From: Haliclona indistincta
Taxonomy: Eukaryota > Porifera > Demospongiae > Haplosclerida > Chalinidae
Reading direction: 5' to 3'
Length of the DNA stretch: 64,000 nt
NCBI GenBank assembly: GCA_964017065.1
Contig: OZ024783.1
Coordinates: forward strand, 11,498,885-11,562,884
Part shown: positions 56,072-64,000 of the stretch, piece by piece
Layout: each line of letters begins with the position of its first letter
How positions within the stretch are numbered: the stretch's first letter is position 1
Notes under the pieces: generated by a model
Seen by the model: the letters and a program-made list of their open reading frames with translations, nothing else
Databases searched by the model: none
What the model was told of the DNA's origin: nothing
Program-made: the position numbers and the translations under genes

Positions 56072-59000
56072 ATGGTGGACGTCGAGGATGGTACCGATTT
56101 TGACCTGTACGACGACGTAATCAATCCGTTCTTCAGTGTACAAAAGGCCGACACTAGTCTTACTGAAAACAACAGAGATGAGGTACTGTGGTGATAGTTA
56201 TTGTTAAAATCACCAATCAAGATGATTCTTCTAGTCACCATGTCAACCTGCCCAGGAGGCTAGCAATGAATCAGAGAAGGTATACTTGAGGCATAACTAT
56301 GTTATAAGTGTATTTAAATGTTACTGAAGACTAAAATGGTAGCAAACCAAAATGAATTGCTTGATTTCAATGGTGTGTGTCAAAGGGTGGTCACTCCTGT
56401 ACTCACATCTGCGAAAGTGGTCAAAATGGTCAAGACAGAAATAAAGGAATGGTCAAGCGGTCAGGGCTTGCTGGAGCCGCTCTAGTCAACGGTAAAGACG
56501 TGCCCAAGCTAGCTAATTACCAGGGGCTTACTCGTTACCACTGGTCAACGCGGTAAAATCGGTGCGGTCAACTGTCAAGGCCCGATTTTGGCCGGTCAAA
56601 ATTCTTGACCTCGGTCGCAGATGTGAGTACAGGACCAATTGGAGTGACCACCTCTTGTGTGTGTTTGTTATTCATCAGCTAATAACACTAGCTAGGGAGG
56701 ATCAAACTTACCACATCTTTTCTCGATACGATAAATTATGGCGTTGAGGTGCTGAGTGAGTGAGTGTTCGAAATGCTTGAATTGTGTGAGTGATGAGGTG
56801 CTTGTACTCACTTACAGTTTAGCTATAATTATGCTAGTTCAGAAAGTGTAGAAACGGTCACAAAAATGGTCAGTCTATATGCATTGTTCTTCATGACTCA
56901 GGAAAGAGCTCATGTAAAAGATCTCCAGAGTGCGAACACAGCTTTGAAGAAGAACATATCCTGTCTCTTCAAGACTGCTAAACTGGAACTAGAGAGAAAG
57001 GACTCGGAGATTGACAAACTAAAATCAGAGTCAGTAAGAGAAACAATAGGACATGTAAATTAAATTATGTACATGTACATGTAAGCAAAAAGCAGAAATA
57101 CATTTCGAATATGTAACCTTTTCTGCTCCTACTGTATTATTTGCACATGGTACAGTCACCACTCAAAAAGCTCTTGGGTGGAATTTACCCTCACCTGTGC
57201 AGAGTGAAACTTCTCATAAACTATGATAATTATGAATAATTCTCTTTGATGTAATGAGGTATCCAAATTTGCATATAAACCTGTGCGTGGGGCGGGTTTA
57301 AAAACATGGCACCACTAGGCAGCAAACTAAGCACCATTTATCACGCTATTTGTATGTTTTGTGCCGTTTCGGGTAGCTTGCTGGTACAAGAGTGCTATTT
57401 TTCCTCCAGGTAAGTCAAAATCATAGTTTAAACCGGTTATAAACCTCGTTTTTCGGTGCATATGTGAATTTACACCTCTACCTCGGTTTATTTAGCATAC
57501 ACGCACTCTCTACGAAGGACAGATTTTATTAGATCTCAGATTTAATACATGTCTGCCTCAGAGGTGTCACTATTGTATAACCGTTTCTTTTCTCTTGTAC
57601 AGAATCACTAACTTGCACCAGATGGTGAAACACATGTGCAACCAGAGACTCCCTCAACCTGTTCCTACCACTGAAACCACACCTCCTCCTCCTCCTCTAG
57701 CTTTAGCGGTCCCTCTATCCTCCTCTCCCTTTATGTACCCTTACCAGATCACGCAAGATAGCCCATGCTCTGTGACCAGTCTGACTTCACAGGATCATTT
57801 TTCATCACAAACAGTTGCAGACGTGCCTTACACTTTAAACAGAAAAGAAACTCTGTCAAATATTTCTCCGGCTTTGACAGACAGAGAAAGAGGCAGAAGA
57901 AAAGGGCAAAGACTGTTTGACGAAGGTGACAATAAATATGAGTTGCAAAATGTAAGATCTCCTTTATCGAGTTGTGAAAATGGAGGCAGAAGGGACGAAA
58001 GACTAGCGAGAGATGATCAAAAGGTTTCCCAACTGACTTGCGAAAAGGCAAAGGAGAAGAGAGAAATAAGGCAAAGTTTATCTTGTGAAGGTAAGAGGCA
58101 ACGTCTAAGCCAACGTACGAGAGCAGAGAGGTCACGATCTCCTTGTCACGATAACATCCCTGTGTTTGTGAGAAGTCCGTCAAACAGCTCACATCGAAGA
58201 GAAAGAAGTAGTTCCGTTTCATCGCTTGGTCATGACTGCATACACGACTCACAGCGCTCAAGTGGGAAAGGTAGCAGACCGAATAGTAGAGAGAAAAGGG
58301 CGCGATCACCTCACCACTTACACGAAGTGTATGAGCGTAGACAAAGGTCGAGATCACCTCACGAACAGTATAGAGAACAAAGGCATAGAGAAAGATCACC
58401 TCACGAACGATATAGAGAACAGGAGCGTAGACTAAGGTTACGATCACCCCACGAGTTGCTCAGAGAACAAGGGCATAGACGATCACCACACGAACATGGA
58501 GAAAGGCCTCACTACTTACACAGAGAACAAGAGCTTAGGCGAAGGTCACGATCACCTCACGAACGATACCAAGAACGAGAGTACAGAGATAGATTGCGAC
58601 CATCTCATAGAGAATCAAGTAGGGAGAAGGAAATATTGTCTTACCACTCACCTGACTCACATAGGAAACAAGAAGAAAGAACACGGCGTACATGCGAGGA
58701 ACACCACACACCTACATCTCACAGAGAAAGGGAAATACGGTTGAGACCAACGCACATATCTCGTGATGATTCGAGAGGATCTAACGAAAGTAGAGAGGAG
58801 TCACCAAGGATACGACGATCTTCTCGTAATACGTCTGGTTCGCCACTTATAGACCACCGAAGTTCAGAAAGCACTCGAGAACTGAGAAAGACAGAGTCCA
58901 GGTTACGACGAGGGGAACACGACTTACGCACACAACTAGACAGATCTGGAGATAGGCATTCTGTGCGATTAAAATCAAAGAATGACCAAAGTGTGAAGGA

Positions 59001-59364
59001 ACAATCTCGGTCATCACTGCAATCTCAGAGAAGATCTCGCAAGAACGGGACAGAACTACCCTCCCACCTCAGTCTTGTTCCATCAAACACCTCCCAAGAA
59101 GCTTCCCCCACAGAGCAACTACTGTTGGAAACAGCTTCGTTTCCGGTCCTTTCTGAAGACGGTCTACTCATCAGTGACTCACCAATCAAAAAGCGCAATA
59201 ATCCTGAACAGAAAACCATACTAACTAATGGTACTTGTACCACAGAAGGCTCTCCAAGAACTGAAGATATTTCGACTGATACGTCCAAACCACAGAGCAA
59301 CGGTTCATTTCAGACAGTTTCTGATGAGGATGAATTTGAAGAGGGAGAAATTTTGTCTGACTAA
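56072..59364 (+). CDS. FLASH/CASP8AP2-like protein with coiled coil and Arg/Ser/Glu-rich region
   Basis: Three exons join in phase: 56072-56182 (acidic start MVDVEDGTDFDLYDDVI), 56902-57029 (coiled coil ALKKNISCLFKTAKLELERK) and 57603-59364. The coiled coil is very like the LKKNIS-x-x-x-KTAR-x-E-x-x-RK segment near the start of vertebrate FLASH, the histone pre-mRNA processing factor that binds LSM11 through this helix. The long last exon has many RSRSPH, REQ and SHRE repeats. It ends DEDEFEEGEILSD, an EEGEI-type motif also present in FLASH. The protein is about 666 residues, shorter than vertebrate FLASH (about 2000), and lacks its C-terminal SANT-like part. It could instead be another RS-rich nuclear protein. 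Probably nuclear and involved in RNA processing. Confidence 0.55.
56375..56665. mobile_element. Foldback MITE in FLASH-like intron 1
   Basis: GGTGGTCACTCCTGTACTCA plus CATCTGCGA near 56390 recurs inverted as TCGCAGATGTGAGTACAGGA and GGAGTGACCACC near 56612-56655. The interior has GGTCAA-rich sub-repeats and no coding frame. Confidence 0.65.
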
Positions 59365-59536
59365 GAATCGATCTAATATTTTTCTTTGTCAAACTTTTGT
59401 GTCCATTATTTATAAAAAATGCATCAACTGTGCCTATTTGAGACACTGTTAACAATATTTTTATGGGGTGCTAAATGAGAAGTGAATTGTGATTAAGATG
59501 AAGAGAAACCTAACAAGGCTATAATGAATTAAGAGT

Positions 59537-60813
59537 TCAACTAGCTGACTTCATATGAGTCATCAGCGCTCTAAGACCATAGATTAGTTCTGCTTGAAGC
59601 CGTGCCTCCAAGACCAATATGTTTACATGTACCTGGACAGAGAGACAAGGGTTAAATATTTGAGTGGAAAATGGGTTAAAATAATAATTATGGCTGGGAG
59701 AATATTGATGTTTCTAAGAAAACCAAGGTCTTCAGGTCGAGAATCACAGATCTTGCACAACATATCGTGCATACCAGACAATAAGCATAACTTTACGCTT
59801 GGTTTGCGGAGGAGCTAAAGTATATCAATGAATCTAGCAGAGACTGACCTTTTCTGAATAATCTAGCCCTTGCATGCAGTCAAAGAAATCAAACTTTGTT
59901 ACTTGCTCAGGAAAACAGGCAACCTGAAAAAGAAGAGAGCTATGAACAGCTAATACGAAAACAGACGTTGTCCCTTTTGTGCTGTCACACTGGCTTACCA
60001 TTCTAATGTACGTTTTATATACCCTGTCTAGCACAACATTAACCTGAAAGGAAAAATTAGGCAACATAACCAAATTTAGAGTGCATACATTTCTATAGTG
60101 ATAGTCGTCGTGACGAATTCCCTTTATACTGTGTATGTAATACCAGGTAGCCTGGCGGAATCTATGAGTGTCCATCTCCTCCTTTTCTGTTCCAACACTG
60201 AACAAGAGAAAGTGACAGAATAATGTTGCTCTCTCTCTCCTTCCATCTCTCTCTCTCCCTCCCTTCCTTCTTCCCTCCCTTTCTCCCTTCCACCTTTCTT
60301 CCCTCCCTCCTTTCTCCCTCCCTTCTTCCTTCCTTTCCTCCCTCCAGAGAAATGTCTAGTCTACAACCATTTCTCCTACTTACGTTCTGTATGTTAATTC
60401 GAAGGCAATATTGAATTTATCATCTAATAATTCGCTCATTTGAGGATAAACCGAACTAAGGAAAGGAAATCCATGATCTTCCCACGAGTACTCCTGAGGA
60501 GAAAAAACAAAATAAAGAAGTGCATGTATTAACAATAGGCAGAGTAAGACTAGATTCTATTTATGCACAATACAATCATGAAGTCAAAAGTAAAATTCAA
60601 AATTTTGACTTGGGATGATACTAGCTGGAGTACCAGTATCACGGAGGACTCACTCTCGCTCTAAGGGTCATGGCCGATGTTAAAGTGAAGTCTTGATGTT
60701 CAAATTTTTTGTCGTCGATGTACTTGAGAATATTATCAGAAGTTGGGACTGGAACATGTCGCTTTTCAACTGAGAGTGAGAGAGAGAGAGAGACAGAGAG
60801 AGACAGAGAGAGT

Positions 60814-60856
<43 letters not shown>

Positions 60857-60868
60857 GACAGAGAGAGT

Positions 60869-60917
<49 letters not shown>

Positions 60918-60929
60918 GACAGAGAGAGT

Positions 60930-61010
<81 letters not shown>

Positions 61011-61022
61011 GACAGAGAGAGT

Positions 61023-61085
<63 letters not shown>

Positions 61086-63942
61086 GAGTGAGAGAGAGAT
61101 ACCCAAATCTATTTTGAGGGCTATAGAAATATTTTGGTGACAGAGACACATGAACATAATGTTAGATTTACTGTCCATAAAAATAGTTTTCTATGGCTGA
61201 TCCACACACTATAATCATGAAAATTGATAACTAAACAGAGTGAAAAGGGAGAAACATGGTAGAAACAATGCTTGCTTGCTCACGTCCAAACGAGGAGACA
61301 GATTCAGCAAACTCCCTATCCTTCTCTTCTCCTTCCTCGTCCTCATCCTGTGACTCTGCCTCCTTCATGCGGTCAACAAGACTACTAGCAGGAGCAGCAG
61401 CTGTATCTGACGCTGTAAACAAGAAAAATAGCACTTTGCTGCTGGTTGTGTAAATCTAAAAAATAGCTTAGCTGTGTTTTTAAACGTGTCTATGTTAGCA
61501 TAATTATGAAGATGTTACAAATGTGCTGTACAATTAAAATTTTGTGAATAAAGAGTGCATCGTGCTATGATACATGTCACTCACTCTCTATAAAGTGTTG
61601 TAGCATAGTTTCAGTTACTGCTCTGCTTGGAGGAGAGATTGCCGGAGAGTTCAGATCAGAATCGGTTAGTTCAGAATCCGAGCAGCTCGGAGACACACCA
61701 ATATAGCCGAGAGCTGGGTTCGAACTTGTTGGGGTTACCAGTGAATCGCCCGTCAGATGACCGAGGGCGGTGTCAATTTCTGGATTGAGTCCACAGCCGA
61801 GAGTGAAGCCAGCCAGTGCGTGGAAAAACGCCATTATGACTATAGCGTGGACTAGCTCAGCCATTGACCAGCTGTCGGACCCTTGTAATAAAACCTGAAA
61901 GAGGAAATGGATTACGGAATAATTATGTGTATTTCGATCTGGTTGTGTAAGCACGATTATTTATACTCTTCAGGGTTTCACTAAGAAAGGAGAAGCCTGC
62001 TTAGATTTCACAAATAAGCAGGGGAGAGGAATTTATAAACAGCTGCATTTTTAAAATGCTTAACATTTGGATGCCCCACACCCAGGGTAATAATTGTACA
62101 CACAAACTAAAGCTATTCTAGAGAGAAAGTAATTGTAGATAATGGACAGCTAGTGCAAACGGAAAGTGTATACATGGTATTTGAAATTTTAAAACCACCT
62201 TCAACCCAGACACACAAAGAATTATAACTGCTTTAAAACTGTATAATAACTGTAACTGAACAATAACTGAATAATACATGTAACTGTATTGCATCTTAGC
62301 TTTAGGTTTAATTCTTACCTTTATTTTTTCAGGTGTCACGAACCAAGGTTGATGACAGAGCATTTTGTTGAGCTGAAGTAGACCAAGCATCTTGCTCGGT
62401 AGATATTGGACTCCTTGTAGCCACAATGGGTCCCCTCCATTGCGCCTGAACTCGCCTTCTTGCAGTGTGACCTGCAAGTGACAGCCATCATGACAGGTGG
62501 TATATGTAACATACACAGGCAAAGTATTTTGGACAATTATTCACAACAAGTACAGTTGTACATGTACCAGCAAACGTCTAGTGTAGCTTTGGATGACCAC
62601 ACAAGAATGCCACACATTACAGTCAGCATTGCGGGAATGCCCAACTATCACATCTGCACTTTGACCGAACTTAGTAACAATGGCAAGCAGGTCATTAGAC
62701 CAGTAAGTAACCTCACACTATCACAACACGGCACCACACAGCTATTGTTAGCTATCATAATCTGATTATCATACCATCACCAGAGTGGAGTGGTGTCAGG
62801 TTGCTCACCCAGAGAGCAGAACACACAGAACACCCAAGTTTTTGTTATTACAGACAAAAAATAATTATGAAGTACTACATTTGGTCTTCAACAAATCTCT
62901 GCTTAGCAGTCAACTGAATACAACAAGCACTTGATGGATGATATTCAAATGAACTGCTGATGCAAAAGTATAGAGCTAGCATGACCATAAAGGTCTTAGT
63001 GCATGGTAGATAGCAGCCTGTGATTCAGCTCATGAATGGTGCAATGAATGTGTTGACATGCAATGACAATGTCTTGCCTCTTCTAGTGTTGCTTACCAAA
63101 TAAAAACACTTGTGTCTACTGGCAGCCTGTGGTGGAAACAAAAAGAAATGAAAAGCATGCAAAAAGAGATGCACAACAAATAGATCAATACAAAACATTG
63201 AGGAGTGCAGTGGAACCCCTCTTAGAGGACACCCCTCATCCCTCTATAATGGACACTTACAGAATCTCCCACATAATGTATAATAAACCCCTGACCAGAG
63301 GACACCCTCTCTATAATGGACGATTTTGTTGGTCCCAATGGTGTCCGCCTTAGAGAGGTTCCACTGTATAACTATGCAAGTAAAATATGCTGTCTTACTA
63401 GAATGGCGATGTAGTTTCTGACGTCGAGACTAAGTGGACCGCTGTCATTCATAAGGAAGCCGAGAGCAGGTATGAAGCAGCGCAGGTACTGAGGATGATA
63501 GCTCATGACCATCACCATGTGAGATAGACGACCATCGAACAGGAACGCATCTTGATGAAGCGACTGTATCTCGGGCTGGAGGAGGGAGGGAGGGAGAGAG
63601 TGAGAGAGGAAGAGAGAGAGAACAGGGAGGAAGGGAGGGAGGGGGAGAGAGAGAGAGGGAGGGAGGGGGAGAGAGAGAGAGAGAGGGAGGGAGGGAAGGA
63701 GAGAGAGAGGGAGAGAAGGAGAGAGAGTCATGGTGTGTAAAACACATTAATTTTAGTGTTAAAATGAAATTCCAAACAAATCTAACACTTTAAAAATGAT
63801 AAGTACCTCTGATCAAGCATGTAATAGGTGCATTGAGGAGATAACAATAGGACAATAGTCTAAAATCCCAATGGCAGTTGAATAGCTGCATACAGTGAGC
63901 ACTTACCACTACTACAGCAGGATTTCCAATGGGACAAGGGAC
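59537..63942 (-). CDS. SESN: Sestrin (stress-responsive regulator of GATOR2/mTORC1), 5' end outside window
   Basis: Exons from the right are 63942-63907, 63575-63399, 63126-63097, 62471-62319, 61894-61585, 61412-61284, 60769-60654, 60493-60384, 60197-60089, 60043-59999, 59923-59849 and 59632-59537; phases agree. Family marks in order: GPLSLDVRNYIAIL, AASRHKCFYL, GGDPLWLQG, NKMLCHQPWFVTPEKI, WSMAELVHAIVIM, GFTLGCGLNPE, an acidic linker, EYSWEDHGFPFLSSVYP, LTYRT, ATWYYIHSIKGIRHDDYHY, VHVNILVLEARLQAELIY. The 30-base exon carries the Cys and Tyr of the alkylhydroperoxidase-like site. The third residue, His in human SESN2, is Gln here (LVTLQEG). The DD pair needed for GATOR2 binding (RHDDY) is kept. 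The first exons lie beyond 64000. Confidence 0.9.
60229..60346. repeat. CCCTT/CTCTCC low-complexity tract
   Basis: A pyrimidine-rich (TCCC)n-like tract in a sestrin intron. The open frame across it is artefactual. Confidence 0.9.
60772..61102. repeat. (GA)n microsatellite with regular AGTAGTGAG interruptions
   Basis: About 330 bases of GA repeat in a sestrin intron, with four copies of an ACAGAGAGAGACAGAGAGAG-AGTAGTG interruption at increasing spacing. The long Ser/Leu and Arg/Glu frames on both strands come from the repeat. Confidence 0.95.
63209..63368. mobile_element. 160-base MITE, CAGTGGAACC ends
   Basis: The ends CAGTGGAACCCCTCTTAGAG and its complement (CTTAGAGAGGTTCCACTG) enclose two copies of a TCTATAATGGAC motif. 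TA follows the right end and TG precedes the left, consistent with a decayed TA target duplication of the Tc1/mariner type. It lies in a sestrin intron. Confidence 0.7.
63578..63735. repeat. (GGGA)n/(GA)n low-complexity tract
   Basis: A purine-rich tract in a sestrin intron, just upstream of the acceptor of the 63575 exon. Open frames here are artefacts. Confidence 0.9.
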
Positions 63943-64000
63943 CTGAACAGATGAAACATACAGCGACAGTATTGAACATGTGTAGCAAGAGTATGAGCAA

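Noticed and set aside
57749..58447. Minus-strand 232-codon frame
   Set aside because: Antisense of the Arg/Ser/Glu-rich exon of the FLASH-like gene; hydrophobic composition follows from the complement of RS/RE codons.
58226..58744. Plus-strand frames with DHLTN repeats
   Set aside because: Alternative frame of the RSPH/REQ repeats in the FLASH-like exon.
60639..61178. Ser-Leu and Arg-Glu repeat proteins over the GA tract
   Set aside because: Simple-repeat artefact inside a sestrin intron; only the end near 60654-60769 is a real sestrin exon.

Overview
The window looks like animal nuclear DNA, most probably from a demosponge of the Amphimedon type. Genes are compact and cut by many short GT-AG introns whose phases I could join by eye. 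The gene families are metazoan: NACHT/NLR with Death domain, FN3 receptors, receptor tyrosine phosphatase, sestrin, an ATM-like amino terminus, hydroxylysine kinase. Intergenic DNA is dense in small foldback and terminal-inverted-repeat elements. The species is inferred from gene content; no marker gene proves it. One 200-base assembly gap lies at 39514-39713.

Layout. Positions 1-24100 hold a duplicated innate-immunity-like block. Each unit has an NLR gene on the minus strand, then a head-to-head plus-strand gene for a signal-peptide, cysteine-rich, membrane-anchored protein, then a minus-strand coiled-coil gene. Unit 1 (1 to about 7800) has a window-truncated NLR, an intact-looking membrane gene and a broken coiled-coil pseudogene. 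Unit 2 (8343-24099) has a complete five-exon NLR model of 1109 codons, a frameshifted membrane gene split by a 5.5-kb nested transposon, and an intact coiled-coil gene. Both NLR genes begin with a 32-residue hydrophobic leader ending in a perfect 2A ribosome-skipping motif. A Death domain, a membrane segment, NACHT and leucine-rich-like exons follow.

24395-34325 is a nine-exon type I membrane receptor with an Ig-like ectodomain and a long cytoplasmic tail. 34597-36462 encodes an amino-terminal ATM (TAN-type) segment with no kinase part in view; the gap follows.

40427-50060 is a minus-strand tandem array of related receptor genes. One is complete (42270-46414: signal peptide, unique cysteine domains, five FN3 domains, TM, tyrosine-rich tail). 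One is cut off by a mobile element. One is a relic that still carries a cysteine-less Ig domain and most of a tyrosine phosphatase domain. P-element-like, Helitron-like and foldback elements lie in and around this array.

53594-55960 (minus) is a hydroxylysine kinase-like gene interrupted by a near-perfect palindrome. Its start codon is only 111 bases from that of a divergent plus-strand gene (56072-59364) with a FLASH/CASP8AP2-like coiled coil and an Arg/Ser/Glu-rich tail. 59537 to beyond the right side is sestrin (minus), complete at its carboxyl end, with a 30-base microexon carrying the conserved Cys and Tyr of the peroxidase-like site.

The most notable system is the 2A-Death-TM-NACHT-LRR gene, duplicated together with a divergent cell-surface partner. 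It suggests an intracellular sensor whose N-terminal leader can be released co-translationally, giving two differently targeted forms from one mRNA.
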